Source: an uncultured Bacteroidales bacterium (GTDB lineage Bacteria; Bacteroidota; Bacteroidia; Bacteroidales; F082). Taken from it: a stretch of DNA of 37,183 nucleotides. A program made the translations under genes and the position numbers. Location of the stretch: positions 1 to 37,183 of the forward strand of contig CALCYT010000038.1 of the NCBI GenBank assembly GCA_937906455.1, written 5' to 3'. The notes below the pieces were generated by a model. The model searched no databases and had not been told where the DNA came from. It saw only the letters and a program-made list of their open reading frames with translations. Positions 1-8,185 of this stretch are shown piece by piece (within the stretch, counting starts at the first letter, position 1; the number at the start of each line of letters is the position of its first letter).

Positions 1-95
1 TTTAGAGTTTAGAGTTGAGAGTTTAGAGTCAGTTTTTTAGTTTAGAGTTTAGAGTGGAGTGTGAAGTTTTTAGAGTAGAGAGTAGAGAGTAAGGG
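1..95. repeat. heptad tandem repeat block (TAGAGTT/GAGAGTT)
   Basis: Degenerate 7-bp units of the form TAGAGTT or GAGAGTT run from the window edge, broken by short T-rich stretches. The same unit recurs at about 11850-11880, 18792-18950, 19887-19934 and, in reverse, 27011-27083. No spacer/repeat alternation is present, so this is not a CRISPR array. Confidence 0.8.
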
Positions 96-262
96 GTTGA
101 TAATCAAGGGGGTGGGGAATGTTGGGTGGTTGGGTGGTGTAAGTTATTGATAAAGAATGTGTTATGGTGAAATGTTAAAATTTATTAACAATTCAAGATG
201 GGGATTTTAGGGAGTTTTGGAGATGTAATGTATTGATTGTCAATAATTTGAAAAAGTCAATT

Positions 263-297
263 AAAATTAGTCGTTTTTCATACGACTAATTTTTTTT
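263..297 (+). terminator. intrinsic terminator ahead of ssb
   Basis: An 11-bp perfect stem (AAAATTAGTCG at 263-273 and CGACTAATTTT at 283-293) encloses a 9-base loop and runs into further Ts. The A-rich left arm could also let it work in the other direction. It probably ends a transcript entering from left of the window. The rest of 96-262 holds only AT-rich and G-rich low-complexity DNA in which I see no gene. Confidence 0.75.
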
Positions 298-305
298 GGT
301 GGTTG

Positions 306-313
306 TATATTTG
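306..313 (+). promoter_or_regulatory. -7 box of ssb promoter
   Basis: TATATTTG matches the Bacteroidota -7 consensus TAnnTTTG. It lies just after the terminator and leaves a leader of roughly 80 bases before ssb. No clear -33 TTG is seen at the usual spacing. Confidence 0.55.
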
Positions 314-396
314 CAGTCGGATAACGGGTTGACGGCAGAGGATGCGTCAGACGTTATGAAAATAAAAATAGTATTAACAACCTAAAACGTTTTATT

Positions 397-762
397 ATGG
401 GAACCTTGAGAAATTCGGTTCATTTGATTGGACGTCCGGGTGCGGATCCGGAGATTAAGAGTTATGGCGACAGAAAGATTGCCAGATTTTCGTTAGCCAC
501 CAACGAGAAGCATTACAACGACAAGAAGGAGCTTGTCACCGAGACAGAGTGGCACAACATCCTTGCGGTAGGCAGGACTGCTGAGATTGTGGAAAAGATT
601 GTCAGGAAAGGCCGTTTAATGGCGATAGAGGGCAAGATACAGACGAAGCAGTATGAGGACAAGGACAAAAACAAACGTTATTTCACGGAGATTTTAATGG
701 ACGAATTCATGCTCGTTGACAAAATGAGTAACGACGACGAGCAGAAAAGTGATAAAGAATAG
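397..762 (+). CDS. ssb: single-stranded DNA-binding protein
   Basis: A single-stranded DNA-binding protein of 121 residues, acting in replication, repair and recombination in the cytoplasm. The N-terminal OB-fold is recognisable: NSVHLIGRPGADPE, then KIARFSLATNE, the conserved TEWHNILAVGRTAEIVEKIV strand-helix, and the RLMAIEGKIQTKQYED strand. The C-terminus is a short acidic tail (NDDEQKSDKE) without the classic DDDIPF ending, which is common among Bacteroidota paralogues. It is somewhat shorter than typical SSB (150-180 residues), so it may be a secondary SSB. The gene stands alone behind its own terminator and promoter. It is followed by an inverted-repeat element rather than a co-transcribed gene. 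Family assignment is secure. Which paralogue it is remains open. Confidence 0.93.
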   Translation: MGTLRNSVHLIGRPGADPEIKSYGDRKIARFSLATNEKHYNDKKELVTETEWHNILAVGRTAEIVEKIVRKGRLMAIEGKIQTKQYEDKDKNKRYFTEILMDEFMLVDKMSNDDEQKSDKE

Positions 763-763
763 T

Positions 764-902
764 ATTCATGAAGGAAGGGGACCTTCCGCTATGGACTCCC
801 TGTTCCATTTATAATTTGTTTTACATAATGCTCATAAAGTTTAGTTTCATCTTCGGTTATGGTTTATAATCTGTTGTATGTCGGCAAGGTCCCTTCATGA
901 AT
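764..902. repeat. 139-bp element with 17-bp terminal inverted repeats
   Basis: ATTCATGAAGG plus ACCTT at the left end (764-785, with a small internal duplication) is the reverse complement of AAGGTCCCTTCATGAAT at 886-902. The left arm also contains the small palindrome GGAAGG/CCTTCC. The roughly 100-bp interior has no credible ORF. It could be a non-autonomous mobile element (MITE-like) or a long hairpin closing the ssb transcript. The sequence does not decide between these. Confidence 0.45.
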
Positions 903-931
903 AAAAAAAGCGGGTGCATTGAAAAAAAGAC

Positions 932-939
932 TATCTTTG
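932..939 (+). promoter_or_regulatory. -7 box of dehydrogenase promoter
   Basis: TATCTTTG fits TAnnTTTG and lies 25 bases before the ATG at 965. It argues against a TTG start at 944, which would fall at the transcription start itself. Confidence 0.5.
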
Positions 940-964
940 TTGTTTGAAACAAACACATAAAACG

Positions 965-1879
965 ATGAAGATAGTCTTTTTGGAGCCGTTGGGACTGACG
1001 GTGGAGGCCATAGAGATGGCTTGTGACGGATTAAAGAAACAGGGTCATGATGTTGTGGTATATCCTGACCGCCGACCTGAGTTGAACATTGAGCGCGCTG
1101 CAGACGCCGACATAGTGGTTGAGAGCAATATGCCGTTGCGCAAGGACTTTTTTGACGCCTGTCGAAACCTGAAGATGCTGTCGATAGCATTCACGGGTTT
1201 GGATCACATCGACATGGAGGAATGCCGTCGCCGCGGAATCGTTGTGAACAACGCCGCCGGATATTCGACAGAGGCCGTGGCGGAGGAGACCATCTGCATG
1301 ATGATAGGGTTGTATCGTCATGTCATTGAAAATGACAGGATTACACGCAGTTGCAAGGGTCCTTCGATGGCACCGGGGCGGGAAATCGCAGGTAAGACGG
1401 TCGGCATCATAGGCTTAGGTGCCATAGGGCAGAGGACAGCGGCATTGGCACAGGCATTTGGATGCAGGACAATAGCATGGAACCGCACGCCGAAACAGAT
1501 ACCCGGAGTGACATTGGTTGACAAGGAGACGCTTTTGAAAGAATCTGACATTGTTGCAGTGCATGTGGCATTGAACAATGAGACACGTAACTTATTGACC
1601 TACAAAGACTTCACCATGATGAAAAGCTCTTCGGTAATAGTGAACGCCGCAAGAGGTCCCGTGGTTAACGCCAACGACTTGGCTGAGGCGTTGAAAAACG
1701 GCATCATAGCAGGTGCGGCATTGGATGTTTATGACGTGGAGCCGCCACTGAACACCGACAATCCGCTGTTGACGGCACCAAACACGATGTTGCTTCCACA
1801 TATAGGGTTCGCGACGAAGGAAGCGTTTGAGGCAAGACTGGAGATTGTTGTTAAAAACGTTATAAAGTTTATCAGTTAG
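965..1879 (+). CDS. D-2-hydroxyacid dehydrogenase (NAD-binding)
   Basis: A cytoplasmic NAD(P)-dependent oxidoreductase of the D-isomer 2-hydroxyacid dehydrogenase family (glycerate, lactate and phosphoglycerate dehydrogenase relatives), 304 residues. The Rossmann motif GKTVGIIGLGAIGQ sits near residue 150. The catalytic triad appears as Arg in NAARGPVVN (about 230), Glu in DVYDVEPP (about 258) and His in LLPHIGFA (about 278), so it should be active. The substrate cannot be read from sequence; glycerate/hydroxypyruvate or 2-ketoacid reduction are the usual roles. I chose the ATG at 965 (MKIVFLEPLG) over the upstream in-frame TTG at 944 because the family begins this way and the -7 box is so close. 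The last codons and stop (ATC AGT TAG) merge into the octad repeat array that follows. Confidence 0.9.
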   Translation: MKIVFLEPLGLTVEAIEMACDGLKKQGHDVVVYPDRRPELNIERAADADIVVESNMPLRKDFFDACRNLKMLSIAFTGLDHIDMEECRRRGIVVNNAAGYSTEAVAEETICMMIGLYRHVIENDRITRSCKGPSMAPGREIAGKTVGIIGLGAIGQRTAALAQAFGCRTIAWNRTPKQIPGVTLVDKETLLKESDIVAVHVALNNETRNLLTYKDFTMMKSSSVIVNAARGPVVNANDLAEALKNGIIAGAALDVYDVEPPLNTDNPLLTAPNTMLLPHIGFATKEAFEARLEIVVKNVIKFIS

Positions 1880-1960
1880 TCAGTTGTTCAGTTAGTCAGT
1901 TGTTCAGTTAGTCAGTTGTTCAGTTAGTCAGTTGTTCAGTTGTTCAGTTAATCAGTTGTT
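1873..1960. repeat. octad tandem array (CAGTTAGT/CAGTTGTT)
   Basis: About eleven 8-bp units alternate CAGTTAGT and CAGTTGTT. The first unit supplies the TAG stop of the dehydrogenase. Related units lie at 14885-14935 between the DUF4340 gene and gldG and at about 2356-2369 between the four-helix-bundle gene and dnaG. Confidence 0.85.
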
Positions 1961-1984
1961 TGGTTTAATAGGATAATATGTTTG
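1956..1984 (+). promoter_or_regulatory. promoter of the four-helix-bundle gene
   Basis: TTG at 1956-1958 and TATGTTTG at 1977-1984 are 18 bases apart, the same spacing as the promoter at 10031-10059. The -33 TTG lies in the last octad unit, so the repeat array appears to contribute to the promoter. Confidence 0.5.
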
Positions 1985-1995
1985 TATTTTGATGT

Positions 1996-2358
1996 ATGGA
2001 TAATTTTGGTGGATTTTTGAGAGGGAAATGTTTGAGTTTTGCAGTTGATGTAGTTAATTTATATAAACATTTAGTTACAGATAAGAAGGAATATATTCTA
2101 TCAAAACAATTAGTCCGAAGTGGTACTAGTATTGGAGCTAATTTGGTTGAAGCACAAAATGGAATTAGTGAAAAAGATTTTTGGGCAAAGTTGTATATAT
2201 CATTAAAAGAAACAGCAGAAACAAGTTTTTGGATAGAACTTTTATTAAAAACAAACTATATTACTATAGAAGAATACAGTTTAATTAATAATAAGTGTCA
2301 AGAGTTAAATAGATTGTTCAATAGTATGGCTAAAAATCATAATAAAACTAAAAACTAA
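1996..2358 (+). CDS. four-helix bundle protein (23S rRNA IVP-type)
   Basis: A 120-residue protein of the four-helix-bundle family first noticed in intervening sequences of 23S rRNA genes and often found free-standing in Bacteroidota. Visible hallmarks are AVDVVNLYKHL, then SKQLVRSGTSIGANLVEAQ, the segment EKDFWAKLYISLKETAETSFWIELL, and a final helix containing CQELNRLFNSMAK. The molecular function is unknown; a role in nucleic-acid binding or element persistence is only conjecture. The gene is much more AT-rich than its neighbours and is bounded by repeat DNA on both sides, which suggests acquisition. It converges on dnaG with an 11-base gap. Confidence 0.88.
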   Translation: MDNFGGFLRGKCLSFAVDVVNLYKHLVTDKKEYILSKQLVRSGTSIGANLVEAQNGISEKDFWAKLYISLKETAETSFWIELLLKTNYITIEEYSLINNKCQELNRLFNSMAKNHNKTKN

Positions 2359-2369
2359 AAACTGAACAA

Positions 2370-4337
2370 CTATTTAGTGATTACAATTCCGAGGTCGTGG
2401 TTAATTCGGGAGCGGATGTCGTCAAGTTTTTTCATCTTATGAAGGATGACGAGCTGGTCGTCGGGGTCGGTACAGGACTGCAGTTCTTTGACGAGGGCTG
2501 AGCGACGGTCTTCGATTACCATGTCTTTGAATCGCAGGATGGAGGTGATGACGGTTTGTTTGAGGACGTCGTCTTCGGTTTTGACCACTATGCGATGGCG
2601 TCGCCAGTCGTCGAGGCGATACTGAGTGCTGAGCAGATTAGCGGCCAGCACAGCCACGTCTTGGTCTTCGCTTGAGGTGAAATCCTGTGCTGTCGGGAGC
2701 TTGTCAGCGTCGAGGCCTTGGTCGAAAGCGTCGAAAATCTTCTTATGTGTAGGGTCGCGGAAGAGCAGGCCGTCATTTTTAAGGTCATCGACGATGAGCG
2801 ATGCTATGGTGGTGGTATAGACAATATCGTTGTTGTCGTCGTCTTTGCCTTCAATATCAAGGGTTTCGGAGCCATGAGTGAGCAGCAGTTTCACGAGTTC
2901 CTGCTCTTGATAATATCCGATCGGCGTGGTGTCTTGAGTCTCTTGATGTTGCTGAGTCTCTTGATAGGACTGGAAAGACTGGTACGACAGGTAAGAGGTG
3001 TCCTGACCGGTGTTGATGCCGAGTTGTTTGCGATATTTGGCGCGCAGTATTTTGTTGACCTCGTTGGTGAGAGTCTGTTCAGGCATCTCAAGGGTGCGGC
3101 TGCATTCCTTTATGTAGGTGGCTCTATAGATAGGGTCGGGGATGACGGCTATTGTCTCGACGATGTCTTTTATGACGGATGCGCGTTTTATCGGGTCGTT
3201 TTGAGCGTCCTTCAGCAGGAGGTTGGTCTTGAATCCGATGAAGTCTTTCGCGTTGTCTGTCAGATACTTAGTGACGTACTCTATAGGGTTGTTTTGAACA
3301 AAGGTGTCGGGGTCGTCATCAGGAGGCAGCACCACTATACGTACGTTCATGCCTTCTTCGAGAATCATATTAGTGCCTCGGAGGGCGGCGTGTATGCCGG
3401 CGGCATCGCCATCATAGAGGATGGTGATATTTTTGGTATAGCGGCTTATCATGCGAATCTGCTCTGTTGTGAGTGAGGTGCCGGAGCTTGCCACCACGTT
3501 TTCGATGCCGGCCTGGTGCATACTCAGGACGTCGGCATAGCCTTCCACGAGGATACAGTTGTCGAGGCGAGAAATCTCATTTTTGGCGAAGAAGATGCCG
3601 TAAAGAGTCTGGCTCTTATTGTAAATCTCTGATTCAGGGGAGTTTACGTATTTAGCTTTAGTCTTCTCCTTTGTCAAGATACGGCCGCCGAAGCCGATGA
3701 CTTTGCCTGTGAGGTTATGGATAGGGAATATTACGCGTCCCTGATAGCGGTCGTAGAGGCGGTCTTCATAGCTTCCGGTGAGTCCCACTTTTATCAGGAG
3801 GTCTTTGTCGTAGCCGTTTTTGGTGGCGAACTCAGTAAAAGCGTTGCCGTTGTTAGGGCAATAGCCGAGTTGGAACTTGTTGATGATAGCGTCTCTGAAT
3901 CCGCGTTCATGGAAATAGGCGAGTCCCACCGACTGACCTTCGTCGGTACTCATCATGGTATCGTAGAAGTATTTCTGCGCGAAGCTGTTGATATTAAACA
4001 TACGTTCACGCTCGTTCTGTGCGGCGAGTTCTTCGGGTGTCTGTTCGTGTTCCTCGATTTTGATGCCGTATTTTTTGGCGAGGTAGCGCAGAGCTTCCTG
4101 GAAGGAATAATGTTCATGTTCCATGATGAAACGCACGGAGTCGCCTGCCTTGCCGCATCCGAAGCATTTGAAGATGTTTCGTGCCGGGTTGACGTTGAAC
4201 GACGGTGTTTTTTCCTTATGGAACGGGCACACGCCCACGAGGTTGGAGCCGCGTTTTTTTAGGGTCACGAACTCGCTGACGACGTCTTCGATGCGCGCCG
4301 TCTCGAAAATCTGGTTTATGGTCTCGCGTGGTATCAT
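2370..4337 (-). CDS. dnaG: DNA primase DnaG
   Basis: The replicative primase, which makes the RNA primers for Okazaki fragments at the fork with DnaB. Length (655 residues) is normal for Bacteroidota. The CHC2 zinc finger is intact (Cys37, His40, Cys58, Cys61 in CPFHKEKTPSF and CFGCGKAGD). The TOPRIM core follows with Glu in LVEGYADVLS (about residue 264) and the DGD motif in LYDGDAAG (about 308). The C-terminal part is the variable helicase-interaction region; a Gln/Ser-rich linker (about 445-470) separates it. The ATG overlaps the stop of the transporter gene upstream by four bases (ATGA), so translation is probably coupled. It is the last gene of the operon. In many bacteria dnaG sits with rpsU and rpoD, which is not the case here. 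Confidence 0.97.
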   Translation of the reverse strand: MIPRETINQIFETARIEDVVSEFVTLKKRGSNLVGVCPFHKEKTPSFNVNPARNIFKCFGCGKAGDSVRFIMEHEHYSFQEALRYLAKKYGIKIEEHEQTPEELAAQNERERMFNINSFAQKYFYDTMMSTDEGQSVGLAYFHERGFRDAIINKFQLGYCPNNGNAFTEFATKNGYDKDLLIKVGLTGSYEDRLYDRYQGRVIFPIHNLTGKVIGFGGRILTKEKTKAKYVNSPESEIYNKSQTLYGIFFAKNEISRLDNCILVEGYADVLSMHQAGIENVVASSGTSLTTEQIRMISRYTKNITILYDGDAAGIHAALRGTNMILEEGMNVRIVVLPPDDDPDTFVQNNPIEYVTKYLTDNAKDFIGFKTNLLLKDAQNDPIKRASVIKDIVETIAVIPDPIYRATYIKECSRTLEMPEQTLTNEVNKILRAKYRKQLGINTGQDTSYLSYQSFQSYQETQQHQETQDTTPIGYYQEQELVKLLLTHGSETLDIEGKDDDNNDIVYTTTIASLIVDDLKNDGLLFRDPTHKKIFDAFDQGLDADKLPTAQDFTSSEDQDVAVLAANLLSTQYRLDDWRRHRIVVKTEDDVLKQTVITSILRFKDMVIEDRRSALVKELQSCTDPDDQLVILHKMKKLDDIRSRINHDLGIVITK

Positions 4338-5689
4338 AATGCCCAGATTAGAAGTCCGCCGATGATTATCACTCCGGAAACGACGAGGTCGATGAGGCAG
4401 AAGCCCATGATATCCTTTGCGTTAAGCTTGGCTATAGCGAGAGCCGGCAGTGCCCAGAAAGGCTGTATGAGGTTAGTCCATGCGTCGCCCCATGCTATCG
4501 CCATGCCTGTGAGACCATGGTCAACGTTGAGTGCCTCGCCGGCCGCGAACATGATAGGGGCTTGTATCGCCCAGTGACCGCCGCCGGATGGCACAAACAT
4601 GTTGAGTATTGCCGCGCAAAGGAAGGTGTATAACGGATAAGTCGTTGAGTTTGAGATGTTTATGAATGCCTCGCTGACGACGGTGCCGAGACATATTCCT
4701 GATTCGCCCACGCCGGTGATGATGCCCATGATGCCTGCATAGAACGGGAATTGCAGCAATATACCTGCTGCGCCGCCCACAGATTTCGCGAAAGCGCGGA
4801 CGTAGGCGATTGGTGTCTTATGCAAAACGATGCCGAGGAAGAGGAACAGCAGGATGACGGAGCCGAGGTCGAAGGTCTTTTTCTTGATAAACAGACTGAT
4901 TATCAGGAAAGTGAAGCCCAACAACGACAAAACTGCACTCAAGAGGCGGCTGTTTTCGAGTCTCATGGCAGGTGTTGTCGTTTTCTCAGCCTTTGTCTCA
5001 TCGTCTTCTTGAAGAAGAGCCGGGTCGATTGCCACTATGCCTGTCTTAGGGTGCATCAGCGCGTTGATGGCGATAAGGGCGACGGTGACGAGCACCACCA
5101 TGATGATGTTATGTGGGTCGAGGATGGTGTTTCCTATAGGAATCACTGATGTTATGATGCCGTTTGTATCTTTGGTGAGTTCGTTGACGTCGGAAGCCAT
5201 TTTGAGGGGGATAGAGCCTGAGATGCCGGCGTGCCACACCACGAAGCCGCTATACGCCGAGGCGATAAGCAGGCGGTAATCGACGTTTTTGAGTTTTTTC
5301 GCTATCTCCTTGGCGAAGATGGCACCCACTATGAGTCCGAAGCCCCAGTTGAGCCAGCATGCCACGGCTGAGATGCCGGTGACGAGAGCTATGGCACCCG
5401 CCGGTGTCTTCGGCATAGAGGCGAGACTGCTGATGCCTTTTTTGATTAAAGGAGCCGCCGCGAGTGTGGCACCTGTCACTAAGACGAGAGCCATCTGCAT
5501 GGAGAAACCGAGAAGGTTCCACACGCCACCACCCCAGTTGCAGACGACCTCCATGACGCTCTGATGGCATACCGGAATGGCGACCAATATGGCGACAAAC
5601 GTGAGAATTATCGCGAAAATGAACGGCTCAGGCAGGTATTTCCGCATGAAACCGACGCATCCATCTATTATTTTACGGAAGATTTTCAT
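4334..5689 (-). CDS. atoE: short-chain fatty acid transporter (AtoE/TIGR00366 family)
   Basis: A polytopic inner-membrane protein of 451 residues matching the AtoE-type short-chain fatty acid transporter family. Features include the N-terminal KYLPEPFIFAIILTF helix, the motif WLNWGFGLIVGAIFAKEIAK, AYSGFVVWHAGISGSIPL, and the late segment FVPSGGGHWAIQAPIM, all typical of the family. About eleven hydrophobic segments can be counted. The likely substrates are butyrate, acetoacetate or similar anions; direction and substrate are inferred from the family only. It overlaps the upstream nuclease stop by four bases and dnaG downstream by four bases. No atoDAB-type acyl-CoA genes are nearby, so the neighbourhood does not support a dedicated catabolic operon. 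Confidence 0.88.
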   Translation of the reverse strand: MKIFRKIIDGCVGFMRKYLPEPFIFAIILTFVAILVAIPVCHQSVMEVVCNWGGGVWNLLGFSMQMALVLVTGATLAAAPLIKKGISSLASMPKTPAGAIALVTGISAVACWLNWGFGLIVGAIFAKEIAKKLKNVDYRLLIASAYSGFVVWHAGISGSIPLKMASDVNELTKDTNGIITSVIPIGNTILDPHNIIMVVLVTVALIAINALMHPKTGIVAIDPALLQEDDETKAEKTTTPAMRLENSRLLSAVLSLLGFTFLIISLFIKKKTFDLGSVILLFLFLGIVLHKTPIAYVRAFAKSVGGAAGILLQFPFYAGIMGIITGVGESGICLGTVVSEAFINISNSTTYPLYTFLCAAILNMFVPSGGGHWAIQAPIMFAAGEALNVDHGLTGMAIAWGDAWTNLIQPFWALPALAIAKLNAKDIMGFCLIDLVVSGVIIIGGLLIWAL

Positions 5690-6972
5690 TCTACAATAAT
5701 TTTATTTGTGCTTGTCAAGCCATCAGCGTTTGTGATCTTCAGGAAATAAAGGCCTTTTGCGATATTTTCCAAAGAAATGACGACCTCGCTGAGGCTGTCG
5801 TCAACGAAAACATCATCAGAATAGACTATTTGTCCTAACATATTGAACAACAATATATTAGCTTTTCCAAAATTATTTTGATAAAATCTGACATTCAATT
5901 CTTTTGTAGCCGGATTAGGGAAGATGTCGTAGCTTAAAGTGTTGGTTGTCAACTCATTGACATCAAGATTATTATAAACGACAAGTTCTATTGTCACGGG
6001 GATATGGTCGGAGTTATTGAACAAAGCGTTGGCGACATCTTGAGAAACGGCGTTGTTTGTGGGGTTGTTGATGCTTTGGTTGAAGTGTTGTCCGTCGTTG
6101 CCGAGGGCGTTGTAGCTACCTCCGACGTAATGTATCTTATCTCTGCCGCCGTAGATGTTTTCCGACATCAGGATAAAGTCGAAGCGGTCGTCCATGCCGC
6201 CCGACGAGTGGCAGTCAGAGTCGTTGTTTCTATGTGTTGATTGGGTATGATACTCTTCGTAAGTGGCATTATTGTTCCAGTTTCCGACGCCGTAAGGGTA
6301 GAGAGGGTCGATAAAATAGGAGTTTGGATAAGCCGACTGGTTGGTAAAGGCCTGGTAAGCAGGTTCCGACGAGGTATAGATGTTGAAATCGCCCATGATG
6401 AGGACGTTTTTCTCACGGTAGTTAGTTTCGAGATAGTTCATGGTGTTTTCCGCCATGATTTTGCGTTTTCCCTCATTGTCGGAGCCTGTGCCGGCTTTCA
6501 GGTGGGCGATGACGCAAGTGAGCATAATCTGTCCCGAGTCGTCGTTTTTGAATTTGAAGTCATAAACGTCGATGTCGCGGGTGTATGTTTGGGCTGTGTG
6601 GTGGCCTGTTAGGGTGAGTTTTGTGGAGTTGTAAAAGATGCAGTTGGTGAGGTAAGAGTTGTTTGTGTTGGCTCCCGCGCTTGTCATCCAATAGTTTATA
6701 CCATTGATATTCAAGTTGTTAGATAGGAAATTATTTGGCAATGAGTTTGTTTTTCCCATTTCGCAGACGGTGAGGATATCGGGATAATAAGCCGTGAGGA
6801 TGGTACGGATATAGCCGTTTTTATCGTCGATATTATTGTTTGTAGTGTTGCAATATCCGGTGTTATTACCGTAATTGAGCAGGTTGTACTGCATCACTTT
6901 CAGTGTTTCGGGTTGTCCGTAAATCGCTGAAAATGATACAGATAACAACAATATTAACAAAAATTTCCTCAT
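5686..6972 (-). CDS. secreted endonuclease/exonuclease/phosphatase-fold protein with T9SS sorting domain
   Basis: A 428-residue secreted protein. MRKFLLILLLSVSFSAIYGQ is a clear signal peptide. The middle is an endonuclease/exonuclease/phosphatase (DNase I-like) fold: VMQYNLLNYG with the metal-site Asn, ILTVCEMGK with the metal Glu, VIAHLKAG, VLIMGDFNIYTSSEPAY with the GDFN motif, DDRFDFILMS, and a terminal SDHIPVTIEL with the catalytic His. The last 80 residues form a type A T9SS sorting domain (DIFPNPATKELNVRF to GLYFLKI). It should therefore be exported through the outer membrane and cleave nucleic acid, phosphoester or sphingolipid substrates at the surface; which one is not readable. It overlaps the pseudouridine synthase stop by one base and the transporter start by four. 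Confidence 0.88.
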   Translation of the reverse strand: MRKFLLILLLSVSFSAIYGQPETLKVMQYNLLNYGNNTGYCNTTNNNIDDKNGYIRTILTAYYPDILTVCEMGKTNSLPNNFLSNNLNINGINYWMTSAGANTNNSYLTNCIFYNSTKLTLTGHHTAQTYTRDIDVYDFKFKNDDSGQIMLTCVIAHLKAGTGSDNEGKRKIMAENTMNYLETNYREKNVLIMGDFNIYTSSEPAYQAFTNQSAYPNSYFIDPLYPYGVGNWNNNATYEEYHTQSTHRNNDSDCHSSGGMDDRFDFILMSENIYGGRDKIHYVGGSYNALGNDGQHFNQSINNPTNNAVSQDVANALFNNSDHIPVTIELVVYNNLDVNELTTNTLSYDIFPNPATKELNVRFYQNNFGKANILLFNMLGQIVYSDDVFVDDSLSEVVISLENIAKGLYFLKITNADGLTSTNKIIVE

Positions 6973-8153
6973 TATTCAATACGTTTTAGCATACTTATTT
7001 CACTGTTAGTGAGGAAGCGCCAGTGTCCGCGTGGCAGGTTGAGTTTGGTAAGGCCTGCGAACATGACGCGGTCGAGTTTAATCACCTCATAGCCAAGGCT
7101 TTCGAAGATACGGCGCACGATATGGTTACGACCGGAATGTATTTCCACGCCCACTTCGCGCATGGTAGGGTCGTCGGTGACATAGTCGATTTTATCGACC
7201 ACTATAGGGCCGTCTTCGAGGGTGATGCCAGCCCGAATCTGTTCTATATCATTGGTAGTCAATGGTTTATTGAGTGTCACATGATACAGTTTCTTGACTT
7301 CATGGCTTGGGTGTGTGAGTGTCTTGGCGAGATCGCCGTCGTTGGTGAGCAGCAGCAGACCGATAGTGTTACGGTCGAGGCGACCCACGGGGTATATACG
7401 TTCTTGGCAAGCGCCTTCGACGAGGTCCATGACGGTATGGCGTTCATATGGGTCGTCGGAAGTGGTGATGACGCCTTTGGGTTTGTTCAGCAGGACATAG
7501 CGCAGCTTCTCACGGTTGAGAGTCTGACCGCCGTACATCACCTTGTCGGATGGCTTCACTTTTGTGCCGAGTTCGGTCACCACCATGCCGTTCACTGTGA
7601 CGGCGCCGGCGAGGATGAGGTCGTCGGCTTCGCGGCGTGAGCATATCCCTGAGTCGGCGAGGTATTTGTTGAGACGTATTTCGCCTGATGCCTGCGGGCG
7701 GTCGAACTCAGGGTCTTTCTCCCTGCGGTAGCCGCGGCGTCCTCCGCGAGGACGTTCCTCGTCGCGGTCAAAATCACGACGGCCGTAGCTTCTTCTCTCG
7801 CCGTAAGGCTTTCTCTCATAGCGTTCATTGCGGTCATCATCACGACGGCCGTAGCTTTTTCTTTCGCCGTAAGGCTTTCTCTCGTAGCGTTCATTGCGGT
7901 CATCGTCACGACGGCCGTAGCTTCTTCTCTCGCCGTAAGGCTTTCTCTCATGGCGTTCATTGCGGTCATCGTCACGACGGCCGTAGCTTCTTCTCTCGCC
8001 GTAAGGTCTTCTCTCATGGTGTTCCTCATCGCCCTCTCGGCGAGCTTTTTCTCTCTCAAACTGCTCTAATCTCTCGTCACTGAATCGTCTGACTTCGGCA
8101 GTTTTTCTTCTGGCAACATGTTGACGTTTGCCGTTTCTGTCTTCGTTATTCAT
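6972..8153 (-). CDS. rluB: RluB-type 23S rRNA pseudouridine synthase with repetitive Arg-rich N-terminus
   Basis: A pseudouridine synthase of the RsuA/RluB/E/F family, 393 residues. The S4 RNA-binding domain begins near residue 158 (IRLNKYLADSGICSRREAD) and the catalytic domain carries GRLDRNTIGLLLLTNDG near 256, with the nucleophilic Asp, followed by KLYHVTLNKPL and SGRNHIVRRIFESLGYEV. The target is probably a uridine in the peptidyl-transferase region of 23S rRNA, by analogy with RluB. The first 155 residues are a low-complexity Arg/Asp/Glu/Tyr extension containing four 22-residue repeats (KPYGERRSYGRRDDDRNE type), a likely disordered RNA-binding tail. Such extensions are common in Bacteroidota but vary in length. 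It is the first gene of a four-gene operon behind the TAATTTTG box at 8186-8193. Confidence 0.92.
   Translation of the reverse strand: MNNEDRNGKRQHVARRKTAEVRRFSDERLEQFEREKARREGDEEHHERRPYGERRSYGRRDDDRNERHERKPYGERRSYGRRDDDRNERYERKPYGERKSYGRRDDDRNERYERKPYGERRSYGRRDFDRDEERPRGGRRGYRREKDPEFDRPQASGEIRLNKYLADSGICSRREADDLILAGAVTVNGMVVTELGTKVKPSDKVMYGGQTLNREKLRYVLLNKPKGVITTSDDPYERHTVMDLVEGACQERIYPVGRLDRNTIGLLLLTNDGDLAKTLTHPSHEVKKLYHVTLNKPLTTNDIEQIRAGITLEDGPIVVDKIDYVTDDPTMREVGVEIHSGRNHIVRRIFESLGYEVIKLDRVMFAGLTKLNLPRGHWRFLTNSEISMLKRIE
7781..8044. repeat. four 66-bp tandem repeats inside the rluB coding region
   Basis: Units begin at 7781, 7847, 7913 and 7979, each 66 bp and differing by a few bases (the last is the most diverged). 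The period is a multiple of three, so copy-number change would keep the frame and only lengthen or shorten the Arg-rich tail by 22 residues. Confidence 0.9.
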
Positions 8154-8185
8154 TCTAAAAAAAATTATATAAGATATTTGGGCTG

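Noticed and set aside
1..1960. Repeats as a CRISPR array
   Set aside because: Units are 7-8 bp, directly tandem and without unique spacers; no cas gene is present.
1996..2358. The four-helix-bundle gene as part of a 23S rRNA intervening sequence
   Set aside because: No rRNA sequence surrounds it.
2718..3476. A 252-codon plus-strand ORF
   Set aside because: Lies wholly opposite dnaG, has no domain, and disappears in favour of the conserved primase reading.
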